Positions 41,869 through 54,722 of a stretch of 64,000 nt of DNA are shown piece by piece; position 1 is the stretch's first letter, and each line of letters begins with the position of its first letter. Source of the DNA: Adiantum capillus-veneris. Taxonomy: Eukaryota > Streptophyta > Polypodiopsida > Polypodiales > Pteridaceae. The stretch lies in NCBI GenBank assembly GCA_014529385.2, contig CM043944.1, forward strand, positions 168,525,740-168,589,739. The letters are read 5' to 3'. Below the pieces are notes generated by a model. The model searched no databases. It saw nothing but the letters and a program-made list of their open reading frames with translations, and was not told where the DNA came from. The translations under genes and the position numbers were made by a program.

Positions 41869-42940
41869 TGTTGGACAGGTACGCCGTGACGGACGTCATC
41901 ATAGCGAGAACTCACCTAACATATAATGTCAACTGACGACGAAGCTCGACCCGCAGGCTCGTGGAAGCAAGCAAAGGGTGTCAACCTCTACTCGACCGAC
42001 TAATGACTACTTCCTACAGAGATATCAACTCTACATGCCATCGGTTCTATGAATGTGAGAGTCTCCTATGATGCTACCGCAAGCCAAAAGCCCATTAGAC
42101 GTTCTCGAAACATTACGAAACTTGAGGGATATCCTATCAACACCAATAGGCCACTCTCCCTAAGGTCCGTGACCAAAAAAACCTACTCAATACCCTCCAT
42201 GCAGAAAACGCGTAGGATGTCTGGCCAGTTTTTGCAGGTCGACATTTTCAAAAACGAAAGTGCCTAATGCGTAGCTCTACTCGCTCTGATCGTGTGGATA
42301 TGCTGAAATGCAAAAACGGACAACCGTTACTCACCGAAACTCCAAAAGTAGCTTGCGGGTGAATCTGTTAAAACACAGACGAACGCGCGTTATGTAAGCA
42401 TCAACGCGTAGCTCTCCTCGTGGGCAACACACTACTGCTCTCTGTTTGCGATTTTGACCACCGTAGCTCCTGTAGCACACACACACACACACTCTCTCTC
42501 ACTCTCTCACAGTCTCCCAACGACACAGAAGATCAGATTTATTAGAAGTCTCCTTACAAAGCTTTAGGTTTTGGCTTATATACTAAGCCTTAGAAAACCT
42601 AATGTCCGACCAAAATGACCTTATTTGTCGCTAGGCTTCTATAGAGCTTAATTACAACACCGTGAACTGGCTTTGCTCATCCAACAAGCATCCGTGGCCT
42701 CAATACAATTGCTGACTTAAAATATGAAGTTCCCGTAAACATTACAAAAGTAGTCGTAATGGCTCAAAATAATAATAACGGGATATTCTATGATGTCCAT
42801 GAGCTTGTATCTTCACATTACAGCATCCATCTTCGTCTTCATCACTTCATCAACATCTTTATTTGAAATCTTTAGAGAATCTTTGAGGAATCCTTATGGA
42901 ATCTTTGTGGAAGCGTTGTTGAAAGGTTGACCTTTCAACA
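41869..42940 (-). repeat. 5' LTR of the 10.26-kb element
   Basis: 1072 bp, the partner of 32683-33749. The TATA box lies at about 42575-42585 and AATAAA at 42538-42543 (minus strand). A half palindrome ACGCGTAGGATGTCT lies at 42208-42222. Confidence 0.92.
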
Positions 42941-42945
42941 GAGAT
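42941..42945. other. Target-site duplication GAGAT, right copy
   Basis: Matches 32678-32682 exactly. Confidence 0.93.
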
Positions 42946-44330
42946 ACATCATATACGGTTCAAAGATTTTTGATGGGCAGCTACCTAATGATTAAGCAGT
43001 ACATTCATGATGGGGTATAAGCCTTATTTTATTTTTCATATGTTTACCAAGTTACGTGAGTCTAATGATGGAAAAGATCTTAAGGTACCTATAGCAGATG
43101 CAGATTGAAGTGAAATTGGCAGAGACCAGAGGCTGTGCAGGTTCACAGGCGATGGATGTCGTGCAGCTCCGCTCCTCTTGAGAAGATGCACATCGAGCTT
43201 ACTTGAAGCTTAGTTGATTATCGATCAGTGTTCAGGGCTTGGTAACAAGCTACCTTTATGAGTAATGTATGCCAGATGCAGCTTAAAAAAGGGCCAATAG
43301 ATTCCTTATTGATGCTAAAATGGAGTATGGGAGTTTATGACCTAGAACTGCAGTGCTTCAAGTGCTTTACCGGTTTGTCTTTACGGCTTGTTGATTGGAG
43401 CTACGAAAAAAATGACATGGCAGTTTTAAGTTTGAGTTGATGGCAGATCCATACCGGATTAGGAAACTGCAGTTGAGGGGACAGAAATGAAATGAATGTA
43501 TGGGCCTAAAGTGCTCACTTTGTGGAGCTGTCGGTCTTTTTAGATCAACAAGATCGAAGTTACCGTTACCATGATATCACCATATTAAATTTCATCGTAC
43601 CAGTCTAGTCAGCTCCGTTGGTGTGCCATCTAGGATTTTGTGCTTCACCCAGGATTTGAAATGCGGTACATTAAATGATAAAGGAGAATCTTGTCCGGAA
43701 TTCCATATCTTGCAGTACATTAATGACGAGAAATACCAAATAGGGAAATGACGAGAAATCTATAGATGGCTTGGCACTGGATCCGGGCCAATGGATCCGG
43801 GCCAAATGTGGTGCTTGGATGATGATTTTGTCAATAAGTATGCTTAATACAATGCTTTAGCAGTGCTTTGGTTGAGATGTATGCCGAATGTGATGCACTT
43901 CAGAGAGAACAATAAGTGCTTGAGTGGAAATTTTTTGAAGGTCGTCTCTGGCAGTATGGCACTATTCAAGACCTTGATACAAGCAACAAAACTCATGATG
44001 AGATTGCTTGATAGGAAGATGTCGTGCTTAGCAATTCCTTGCCCGATGTGTACAAAATGTTGTGCCCTTACAAAATGGCTAGGCCACCCAATTAAGCCAA
44101 TATCGATGGTCGCCCAAGGGGAATAGGCTCAATGGCTGCCCATAGAGTCAAAAAGAGGCTAATGAATATGAAAAGGGGACAAAAATTAGGGAGGAAATGA
44201 TGGCAAATAGCATGAGCAGAGAGAAGATATGCAGGGAGAGGGAGAATGAGTGGTGGAGGGAGCTGTGATGCTCGGATGATCTCACATCAGAAGAAAGAAA
44301 CACTCGGCCACCCGAGGCGCTCAATTCTAG
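42946..44330 (+). other. Remaining interior of the old element, no gene recognised
   Basis: Continues the sequence cut at 32682. Only short broken frames are present, for example a 60-codon frame at 43258-43440 and an 87-codon frame at 43863-44126, without known domains. Confidence 0.45.
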
Positions 44331-44630
44331 GTCCACTCTTGTCGGCTTTGGAGAACCTCCATCCATCATTGCCACATCATCAAGAGGCCTTCCCACCTAG
44401 CAACGATTGCACCATCGTTGCTTTGGGGGAAGAGGGGGGTTTAATAAAGGGGCAATGATGTGAGGAGGAGGAGAGATAAGGTAACAAGCGAAGGCAAAAG
44501 AGAGGAAATCTTGGCGAAGGGGAATCTCGGCAAGGAGAAGTGGAGAAAGAGGAGAGGGGAGTCGAAGCTTGGCAAGGAAGGAAAGGAGAAGAAGAAAGGC
44601 AAGGGCAATCTCGGGGAAGAGGAGCTCGAT

Positions 44631-44793
<163 letters not shown>

Positions 44794-44970
44794 GAAGGCA
44801 AGAGATAAGGTGCTCTCTCTTTCAACCATGGAGATCATAAGAAGGTTAATAAGGGCACCACAAGGGAAGACCGAGCCAATCTCTTTTGCTCTCTTGACTA
44901 GGCAAGAAGGATCGGAGGACATTGAAGTGGGATAAGAAGTTTGGCAAGGGAAGGAGATTAGGAGAGTCGA

Positions 44971-45523
44971 TGGCAACATACATCCTTATAGCTAGTTTAA
45001 ATCTCTAACTGCAGGCATAAGCGGGAGATCATTCATTCTCTTGGTCAAATTTGTGAGGACTAAGCTCCATAAGCTCAAGATTTGCTCTCGTAGTGCTACT
45101 AACGGCAAGAATTTCAATTTGGAAGCAAGCAAGGGAGGAGTATGGCAAGAAGGAGAGAGGATAACCTCTCTCTACCGTATTTAGGAAATACAAGGGCACC
45201 AAGCAGAGAATTTATGTTAGATACTTCCTTCCTAATTAGCTTCAAAAGGCTCTAATGGCAGGCGTAAGTGGAAAAATTGCAGTCTTGGTCTAATTTGAGA
45301 ACATTAAACTCTCTTAACTCTATCAATGCCATTAACGGAAAACATTTGTAATCAAATTCCACTTTGGCTAATTATTAGCAGCTTAAAGCTTTCAGGTTGT
45401 CAACTGTAAGCATTTACGGTGTCCGTGTCTTTTGCTTTGTGTTGTGCATCTTGTCTGTCTTATTTTTCATAGCAAGCAGCCCGGTGCTGACCTGGCTCAC
45501 CTCGCGAACCCATTATCCCTGAC
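44971..45523 (+). repeat. 3' LTR copy 1 of the old element
   Basis: Begins TGGCAACATACATCC, ends near CCCTGAC; similar to 29638-30178. Preceded by the purine tract AAGGGAAGGAGATTAGGAGAG. Confidence 0.75.
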
Positions 45524-45877
45524 GATGCATGCATGAATGCGCACATTCATGCACTGTGCACTTTCATGCTTATCTGGGTCTACTCTCGTCGTCTTTGGAG
45601 AACCTCCATCCATCACTGCCACATCATCAAGAGGCCTTCCCACCTAGCAACGATGGCACCATCGTTTCTTTGGGGGAAGAGGGGGGTTTAATAAAGGGGG
45701 CATGAGGTGTGGAGGAGGAGAGATAAGGTAACGAGCGAAGGCAAAAGAGAGGAAGGCTTGGCGAAGGGGAATCTCGGCAAGGAGAAGTGTAGAAAGAGGA
45801 GAGGGGAGTTGAAGCTTGGCAAGGAAGGGAAAGAGAAGAAGAAAGAAGAAGGGAAATATCGGGGAAGAGGAGCTCGA

Positions 45878-45998
<121 letters not shown>

Positions 45999-46174
45999 AA
46001 GGCAAGAGATAAGGTGCTCTCTCTTTCAACCATGGCGATAATAAGAAGGTTAATAAGGGCACCACAAGGGAGGACCGAGCCAATATCTTTTGCTCTCTTG
46101 ACTAGGAAAGGAGGATCGGAGGAGATTGAAGTGGGATAAGAAGTTTTGCAAAAGAAGGAGATTAGGAGAGTCAA

Positions 46175-46724
46175 TGGCAACAGACGTCCTTATAGCTAGT
46201 TTAAATCTCTAATTGTAGGCATAAGCGGGAGATCATACTCTTGGTCAAATATGTGAGGACTAAGCTCCATAAGCTCAAGATTTGCTCTCGTAGTGCTACT
46301 AATGGTAGGAATTTCAATTTGGAAGCAAGCAAGGGAGCAGTATGGCAAGAAGGAGAGAGGATAACCTCTCTCTACCGTATTTAGGAAATACAAGGGCACC
46401 AAGCAGAGAATTTTTGTCAGATATTTCCTTCCTAATTAGCTTCAAAGGCTCTAATGGCATGCATAAGTGGAAAAATTGCAGTCTTGGTCTAATTTGAGAG
46501 CATTACTCTCTTAACTCTATCAATGCCATTAACGAAAAACATTTGTAATCAAATTCCACTTTGGCTAATTATTAACAGCTTAAAGCATTCAGGTTGTCAA
46601 CTGTAAGCATTTACGGTGTTGTCCGTGTCTTTTGCTTTGTATTGTGCATCTTGTCTGTCTTATTTTCCACAGCAAGCAGCCCGGTGCTGACGTGGCTCAC
46701 CTCGCGAACCCATTATCCCTGACA
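46175..46724 (+). repeat. 3' LTR copy 2 of the old element
   Basis: Begins TGGCAACAGACGTCC and ends CCCTGACA. Confidence 0.75.
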
Positions 46725-46778
46725 ATGCATGCATGTATGCACACATTCATGCACTGTGCACTTTCATCCTTATCTCTC

Positions 46779-47199
46779 TCAAGGATTGCAATTGATAGTT
46801 TATCCTCCTCTTTACATTGGTCTTGAGGCTACTGGATTGTAGATTCATAGGACTCCAATTACCTTCTTATACATTAAAATCCTCAGGATAGAAATTTGGG
46901 TGAATCTTTTTTATGTCTGCTTTGTTCTTGCCATTTGAAATCAATTGTAAAATGAAGTTAGTGTTTTCTTGCATGAGACATGACAAAAGGTCTTGTGAAA
47001 AGAGTGATGACAAGTGGTGATACGTTAAGCGAGGGAAGTACGGCACAAAATTTTAATAGAAGAAATATGTAAAGATAATGGTGGCATACATTGAAAGAAC
47101 TAATATCACAAGGTTCCTATTTGATTCAAGCTCAACTTGTGCTCATTGACTTGCATCTCTTTGAAGTCAACATGGAAGTTAAAACCTCAAATATTGGTT
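46779..47199. other. No gene recognised
   Basis: AT-rich stretch between the duplicated LTR and the LINE relic. Confidence 0.5.
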
Positions 47200-47352
47200 T
47201 GATAAGAGAATAGCTAGAGATAGACATGAGGATACGGATAGGGATAATGAAGAGGGCAAGGAGGAGTAGCATATATGGTTAAGAAAGGATTGGAAGCTTT
47301 TGTATCAATTGTGAAAGATGACAAGCATAAACGTTATGTATGACTAAAAAGT

Positions 47353-47751
47353 ATGACACCAAAAAGAGCACCCATTTTTGTAGCTGATTGCTACATTCCT
47401 CATCATGATTCCCCCTTTTGTGCTTGCATGGATAGAGATCAACCATTTTTTGATTTAGAGGAGGAAATTGCTTATTTTAAAGGCAAAAGTGATGTTATTG
47501 TCTTTGGAGATATGAACGCTCATACAAAAACATTACAACATGATACTCAACAATTTGATATGCCATACATTTCAAGGGAGTTGAAGGAAGTTCACTTGTA
47601 TGATCGTACTTCAATGGATGAGAAACGGATCACTATGGAAAGTTACTTTTACACATGTGAAATAGCACGGGTATACTCATTACCAATGGTGTATATTTTT
47701 GGAGTGGAACCAATGGATTTACATGTAGAAAACTTTATGGGGATAAAGTGA
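47353..47751 (+). pseudogene. LINE endonuclease (EEP-type) fragment
   Basis: Reads FVADCYIPHHDSPF, then DVIVFGDMNAHT, the G-D-x-N motif of apurinic-endonuclease-like nucleases that nick target DNA for LINE insertion. The preceding conserved part is broken by frame changes between about 47200 and 47350. The C-terminal catalytic S-D-H is not seen in this frame. Confidence 0.75.
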
Positions 47752-48124
47752 TTGACTATATGCTACTCTCTAAAGAGTTTTAGGCTTGGCCAATTGACCC
47801 CGAAATCAGACCATCGGACCTTATGTATTGAACTTGCATGTGGAGAAGCAACTGAGCATGATAATCTCAGCCAAAGGGAATAGACATTATGACTATGTAT
47901 GGCTTTCAAACGGACACCAATGTACATTGAAATGGTTGAGCAAAAGTTATGGGATGGCAAAGCTTCAACATGATGCACCATTGGAAACTAAATGGGAATC
48001 TTTCAAGAAATTTATTTGCTATTGTGCCGAAGAATGCTTTGCCATAAAGCATGTCCATGGTATAAACAAAGATAGATAACACAAAAGGTGGTTTGATAAA
48101 GAATTTCAAGATGCTCAAAAGTCC

Positions 48125-48717
48125 TTGATAAAGCTTGATGCAAGTATAGACAAAAACAGTTATCAAAGTCATCTGCATACATATAAGGCAGTGATTCAAA
48201 AGAAGAGAAGAAGATGGGAATTAAAGCATCATTTTTTTAAAGTCCAAGAAAAGGCACGTGCATGTGGAATATTTTGGAGAAACTTGAGGGGCAAGAGGGT
48301 TGAGAGTTTTGGTAACTTGGGTCTTATGGATATGTACACATATTGTAGGCAATTATGTGAGCAACCAAATGCTGAAAAAATGCCTTGTTATGGTTCACTT
48401 CCATTCATGGCCTCTTTCTTTACTATGGAGAGGATGTGTGTGGTGGGCTTGAAAAGTTGGACACTCGCAAAGCGGAATATCTTCAAGGTATCAAGTTGAA
48501 AATGATTAAATGGACAGGAGATTTTACACATGAGTGGATGTGTGATATGTTCAACCTTGCACTTGAACATGATATGCATTGTGACTGGAGTACTAATTGG
48601 GTTAATACTTTGCATAAAGGAGAGGATGTAAAGAATGTAAATAGCTACCGAACTATAATGATCGGGTCTTCTTATGGAAAAGTTGTTTGGGTGCATAATG
48701 GTGACAAAATTGAGTGA
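48125..48717 (+). pseudogene. LINE linker between endonuclease and RT, frameshifted
   Basis: Two overlapping frames (48125-48499 and 48385-48717) carry a basic segment KKRRRWELKHH followed by a stretch resembling the N-terminal RT linker, ending in VNTLHKGEDVKNVNSYRTIMI. That last motif matches the 'L-x-K-x-G-D...Y-R-x-I' RT block 1 of LINEs. The frame change near 48400 breaks it. Confidence 0.65.
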
Positions 48718-48769
48718 TTGGGCTGAAGAGAATTGCAAGTGTTTAATAGGACAAGCGAGTTTTGTTAAC

Positions 48770-49740
48770 GACATAGCATCATTGATCATCTTCTTACTCT
48801 TTGTGTTCTCATGGCGGAAACTCGGTTGAAAGGAAAGTGATTGTATTGTTTCTTTGTGGACTTAAAAAAGTCTTTGATATGATTCCATGTAACAATTTGT
48901 GGAGAAGGATAGAAGAACTCCAAGTGCCAAGTGAGTTTATGCTTGCGGTTTCTTGAATATATGAGAAGGTGATGTGTCAATTGCACATGGGAAGAGTAAT
49001 TTCAAAAAAAATTGGAAGCACTATTGGGGATGTCCATTGTCACCAACTCTGTTTGGTCTATGCATCGATCAATTGGAACAAATGGTACTTGACTTTATGC
49101 AAGAAGAAGGCATTGAAGAGGTCACTATTTGCAATGCGGTAATGTGGGATGATGTAGTGCTTCTAACACACACTTTGGAGGATGCACAAAATCTTATGGT
49201 TGTCCTTGAGAAATTTTCTTGCATTGTGGGCTCATAGTGAATGAATCCAAAACAAAGGTTATGCTTGTGAAAACCAACCAAAAGGAGAAGCCATGCATCG
49301 TGTACAACAATGAGACACTTGAAGTTGTTGAGAGCTTTAAGTACCTTGGCCTTGAGGTTCCGGCCAATCACAAGTGGCATGAATGTGATATGCGTCATTT
49401 GGAAGTTGTAAAGAGATAATATTATGCATTTGAAAACATGTCTAATGCGAGAAACATCAAGTGTTGGGTTCTCATGAAGTACCTTTTGACACATTGGTGA
49501 CACCGGTTCTTCTTTATGGAGTTGAAGTGTGGGGTGGGAGCATCTCAAAGTCTATTTGGAAAGAGTTTGAGAATGTCCGAAAGAATTCTCTTACAAACTT
49601 TCTCCATGTTAAATCACACACACCATATATGCTCCTACTTCTTGAGTCGGGATCTCTTCCGATTGAGGTTATGGGCATGGAAAGGGTTGTGGAGTACATG
49701 ATAAACATGCGTCAAAACCCCTCACCTTGACTTCCTACAA
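48770..49740 (+). pseudogene. LINE reverse transcriptase fragment
   Basis: Contains GCPLSPTLFGLCIDQLE, a clear RT block. The catalytic motif, normally (Y/F)-A-D-D, is MWDDVVLLTHT at about 49147-49180: both Asp remain but the first two residues are changed. Then come LIVNESKTKVMLVKT (the thumb-side motif), FKYLGLEVPA, and TPVLLYGVEVWGGS, all typical of LINE RTs. Stops at about 49236 and 49418 and frame changes split it into at least four pieces. Confidence 0.85.
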
Positions 49741-49790
49741 TTGCATGGGAGGCAAGAAAAAAAGTTTAAAAGACGCATAAAAGCAATATC

Positions 49791-50280
49791 TTGAGCACGC
49801 AATGGATGCAAGATATAAAGAAGTGGTTTGGAAGATGGGGTGCATTACACTTGCTACATCATTCCTCAATAGACTCCCAAGTGAATGAAGCTTTTCCACA
49901 ATTCCAATGTATTACGGCTTGGGACAAAACCAGTGGGTCACGCTTCATACATTACTCCACCCATATTGCGCCTAGCTACAAAACCATGTTCTTTGTTGAA
50001 AGAGGAAATTGTACTCACCCTTACATGCTTGAGCATATCCCCTTGTCAATGATACGCACTATCTCAGCTGTTTGGCTTAGCTCCCACTCCCTTCGATGCG
50101 AGACAGTGTGTTGGGGCAATGGAGAAGATTCAAATTGATTGAGTGTGCACATTATGCTCACTTAAAGTTTGAGAGTTTGAGTACCTCACACTACTAGAGT
50201 GCTTTGCTTTTGGTCACATCAAAACTTGCTTCCTCATATTTTCAGCCATGACGTAGACCTAAGCACTTTCCTCTCCACAG
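49791..50280 (+). pseudogene. LINE C-terminal region
   Basis: Reads WMQDIKKWFGRWGAL and RTISAVWLSSHSLRCETV. After a frame change, HTTRVLCF-type sequence fits the degenerate C-terminal C-x-x-C...H...C region of L1-like elements. Coding resemblance fades after about 50280. Confidence 0.6.
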
Positions 50281-50407
50281 TGTAGGCTCTCCATTGTGAC
50301 TCTCATCACCACAAATTTGGAGCATCGAGAATCACTCATTAGCCACACATTCTACATCACATGTAACTTTGGTCCCATAGGTCATATTTAACCTTCGAGG
50401 ACGATAA

Positions 50408-51324
<917 letters not shown>

Positions 51325-51972
51325 TATAGATATTATATTTCAAAACAAGTAGTTGTTTTGAAAGTCATTCGAGTTTTTATTTGCTATAGAAACTATGATC
51401 ACTGGAGAGGAGATTTTGAAGAGTCTCCAAGTCAAAAGTTGCTTGATGCCATCTTGAAAGCTGGAAGGGAGACAAATATCTTTGCAGATATTGTTAAGAT
51501 ATTCAACACTCGCTTTGAAATTTCTTCTTTTATTGAATACTGCAAGGACATGGTTTTAGAAGAGTGGATGGAGTTTGAAAACTCTATCATGGATCAAATC
51601 TTACTGCTAGAAGACAAACAATATATCCATCTCATTGAATTTTCCAATGATGCTATTGAAAAGAGTAAAATTATGAAAAGGTTTGCAAAGTTTTACAATA
51701 AAATAGGTCTTCTCTATCCATTTTATTTAAGGTGTCCCAAGCATTTTAAACCTTGTAATCTTGTTCTAAAGCCGATTGCTTTCCTATTTTTTCTAAATCT
51801 CAAAGTGGATGAAATGCAAAGCATAGAATTAGATTCAATGGTGACTTCCTTTTCAATGGCTCCCTCTATCTCTCAAGTGAATGACAATGTCACTATAATT
51901 TCTCATATTGAAGAAGTAGAAGCTATAGAGAAAGAGGAGATCGATGACCATGCTAAAAAAAAACTAGAGTGA
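51325..51972 (+). CDS. Hypothetical ORF, possible exon, family unknown
   Basis: Open from 51325 to a stop at 51970-51972, about 215 codons. No ATG lies near the beginning; the first is in CKDMVLEEW near 51550, so this may be an internal exon or part of an element. The protein has alternating helical segments (LLDAILKAGRETNIFADIVKIFN, EKSKIMKRFAKFYNKIG), a hydrophobic stretch (LKPIAFLFFLNLKV) and an acidic C-terminus. No motif I recognise. It is the longest unbroken plus-strand frame in 51-64 kb and could be a chance ORF in AT-rich DNA. Confidence 0.35.
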   Translation, partial: YRYYISKQVVVLKVIRVFICYRNYDHWRGDFEESPSQKLLDAILKAGRETNIFADIVKIFNTRFEISSFIEYCKDMVLEEWMEFENSIMDQILLLEDKQYIHLIEFSNDAIEKSKIMKRFAKFYNKIGLLYPFYLRCPKHFKPCNLVLKPIAFLFFLNLKVDEMQSIELDSMVTSFSMAPSISQVNDNVTIISHIEEVEAIEKEEIDDHAKKKLE

Positions 51973-53272
51973 GAGTTTTGTTGTTGCCCTCTTCAAAGCA
52001 AGAACAATCATTCAAGAACCCACCAACGATGTCCCTATCACAGAGTCCTCTTTGACTATTCCAATTCTTCTCTTCTACCATTTCAATAAAAAAGATTATA
52101 TACCCCTTCAACATATTTATAAATATAAGGGAAGACTATTGTCTTTCCATCATTGCAGAATCTTGTGAAGTTTCCAATGGTTTTGTTGACACTAAAGGAG
52201 AATCCAAGGAAGAGTTCTTGTTTCTTGATTTACAAACTATTAGCAGGTCGTCGGGATGGACGTCTATAGCATAGCTTTCTGGCACTAACATAATGTCAAT
52301 ACTTAGGGAAGCAACTCGGATGGGACACGGAGACTCTTTTATGGTGTCAACTTCAAGAAGTGAACCTACAGAATGACAATATTTCTAGCACATGCAAACC
52401 TATCACTGTCGGATCTGGAAACCTGCCTATGTCCTATGTCTTCGCTCGCACTCAATCATCAACCCATATTGGCACTCGAACGAAGTCCAAATGCTACAAA
52501 TTTTTAGGAGGAGGTCTAAGACACTTAGGGCACTAACCTACCAAGTTTGGTCGCAATCCGAGGAGGTGCCAAAATCATGATCCATCATGATCAAGGTCCT
52601 AAAAACTACAACAAAACATACCAGAAGGGTTTCCCTAGTATCTAGGATCACTCTTCTATGGTTGGAATGTCAAAAAACAATCATTAACGTACTCAAAATA
52701 GTAAATTTAGCCTACTAATGTGAAGTCACAAATCACAACAGAATCGACAATAAATTTACTTCAATGAAAGAGAAATGGACAAGGAACACAATGCAAGTCC
52801 TAGAATCAAAATATGATTACCAGAGCTCAAGATATGAGGATTACAAGGCACTTGAGAGTAGTCGCTCTTAGTCGTATGCTTCAAAACTCAAAAACATTGA
52901 TAATGATAAGGGTCCTTTTCCCATTTTACAAAATGGACTTTTTACCTAGGGCTCTCTTGGCCAGTGGTTGACTTTATAAGACTCAGACTCCATTAAGACT
53001 TGACCATTTAGCTTTTCAGAGATTGTCCATCTACAATCAGAGACTATCAAATAATTAGAAGGCTTTCTGAAAAAATAATGAAAGTACATCAAAATTTTAG
53101 GGCTCATGGGGGAAGAAGGGGTCAACTCGAAGGATGCCCATCTAGATTGACTACCAACATTCCCATTCCTAGTCTTTTCACGTCCTCATGCAAAAACTAT
53201 TGGACATCGTCATCTTCATGGTCTCCTTGCTTGCTTTGGCCGCTTGCTAGATTGAGATGATTGAGTCATTCT
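51973..53272. other. No gene recognised
   Basis: Only short frames without domains. The right end may hold the 3' flank of the minus-strand ORF cluster. Confidence 0.5.
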
Positions 53273-54052
53273 TTAGTAATCCAGTCGGCGCTTCTCCAGT
53301 GTACGAGTTAGCAGAGTAAACTTTTTTTCTCTAGCTTTAATCTCCACCTTTGTTGCTAGCTCTCTGAAAGGATTGTTGGTTAATGTGCTCTGATGAGCTA
53401 TATGTCGGGCAAGTAGAATCTTTGCCATGAGATTGAAGATGGAAGAATCAAGTTCAAAGAACCCTCTCATGAATGCCTCTTTGAATGTTTGCATGTATTG
53501 AGAGGGCAAAAACATGACTCGGGCATCCAACCCCATGATCACATTCCTATTGGGGATCTCTATCTCTAGATTATAGCACAAGCCTCTAGTGCCTTCTAGG
53601 AACACTTGCCAAGGGTGTTTCATTGCCTCTATATTTTTAAATGCAATGATGCATGTGATTAGCATTTTGGAAACCTTCATCAGCATTTGGCATGTCAAAT
53701 TTGGAGCATCTTTCATTTGGTTGATAACTCCTTGTAAATTGCTAACCATGTACCTTTCTGATGGCGGGAAGTTATTCATTGGCTTTGTGAGAATTGGGTA
53801 GTTCAGCACCGATGGTCTTTTGCTTTGCCAAGTATAGAAATTATCCCAAGATCGTCGTCTATTGATAGGGAAAAAAGGGGTCGATCTTGAGATGTTGTGG
53901 CGCATTTTTGTAGTATGTTCATCTGTTGGGCACTTCTCAAACCACCTTTTCCTCCATAGGGTTTGATTTTCAAGAATATTTAGTGCATGTTCTGTTATTA
54001 TAGGTACACCCCTGTAATCCCCTTGGTGATTTGGCTCTAACATTGGCAACAT
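53273..54052 (-). CDS. Hypothetical retroelement-like ORF
   Basis: 259 codons from ATG at 54052, with no internal stop. Features: RRSWDNFYTWQSKRPSVLNYPI, YMVSNLQGVINQM, a mixed helical part (LMKVSKMLITCIIAFKNIEAMKHPWQVFLEGTRG is one predicted helical block read in pieces), and a basic C-terminus. It lies at the 3' end of a minus-strand cluster from 56840 to 53273. I recognise no family; its composition is that of a real protein. Gag-related or accessory ORF of an LTR element is the best guess, by context only. Confidence 0.45.
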   Translation of the reverse strand: MLPMLEPNHQGDYRGVPIITEHALNILENQTLWRKRWFEKCPTDEHTTKMRHNISRSTPFFPINRRRSWDNFYTWQSKRPSVLNYPILTKPMNNFPPSERYMVSNLQGVINQMKDAPNLTCQMLMKVSKMLITCIIAFKNIEAMKHPWQVFLEGTRGLCYNLEIEIPNRNVIMGLDARVMFLPSQYMQTFKEAFMRGFFELDSSIFNLMAKILLARHIAHQSTLTNNPFRELATKVEIKAREKKFTLLTRTLEKRRLDY

Positions 54053-54153
54053 CTTTCTCTTCCATTAAAGTGCTTCTTATTTCATCAATGGAAGAGATAT
54101 CATTTCATGCCCATGGTTTTTGATGACTTCATCAGGGGTGATCATCAAAAGTG

Positions 54154-54722
54154 TTACCAACTCAAGTAAAAAGTCAAAGATGGGTCGTGCACTTCTGAGA
54201 TCCATCTTTGAATCTCCTCCCTACTGGCATGTGTCTTGTCGTCTGTGTCATCAAAATCATGTAACCCTACCTTTGTAGATGTGTTGGACAGATCTACAGG
54301 GGGAAGGTCCATGCTTGCTTGCTCTTTGCCAGATGCCAATGGTGGGACTTCCACTATTATTGTTTGAGCCCTTATGGCACTAATGGCCATGTTTTTTTTG
54401 TTGTAGTTCAAGAGCATGTGTTGTGCTCTGGGCCACCAACTATTCTTTTGCTTTAGCCAATTGTTCTTTTGGCAGCTTGATCTCATCATCCTTTTGATTG
54501 TGAATTGCTTTATGCCATGCATTCATGATCTATCGGTCATATTTTTCTTGAGCTAGAGCCTCCTTTGGATCTTTTAGCTCTTGCAAAGTTGAGGTAGAAA
54601 CTGATGATGTAGAGGCAGGGGCAGGGGTGTCTTGGATTTCCAAAAGCTGAGTGAGTGTGCTCTTGACGACCCCATACGACTCCCCTAGATTAACATTCCT
54701 TTGTCGTTCTTTATCCATCTCC
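54154..54722 (-). pseudogene. Coiled-coil and linker fragments of the same cluster
   Basis: Broken frames 54718-54530 and 54522-54154. The first has MDKERQRNVNLGESYGVVKS and a Ser/Thr-rich segment; the second has KEQLAKAKE-type coiled coil and EEIQRWISEVHDPSLTFYL. They look like one protein interrupted by stops. No known domain. Confidence 0.4.

Larger units (their letters stand above)
32683..42940 (-). mobile_element. Non-autonomous LTR retrotransposon with gag-like, retropepsin-like and novel ORFs
   Basis: Two LTRs (32683-33749 and 41869-42940) with TG...CA ends and a GAGAT duplication. The tRNA-Asp-type primer site lies next to the right LTR and the polypurine tract next to the left LTR, so the element reads on the minus strand. 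In that order it has a 2.8-kb leader with palindromes, a gag-like frame with coiled coil, zinc knuckle and retropepsin-like domain, a further 343-codon ORF, and 1.3 kb of non-coding sequence. I find no RT, RNase H or integrase, so it needs enzymes from another element. LTRs differ at about 33 positions by eye (around 3%). Confidence 0.9.
47200..50350 (+). mobile_element. Decayed non-LTR retrotransposon (LINE)
   Basis: Endonuclease, reverse transcriptase and a C-terminal region follow in L1-like order on one strand, broken by many stops and frame changes. The 5' end and any ORF1 are not recognisable. The 3' end may lie near the CT tract at 50414, but no poly(A) tail or target duplication is evident. 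Confidence 0.8.
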
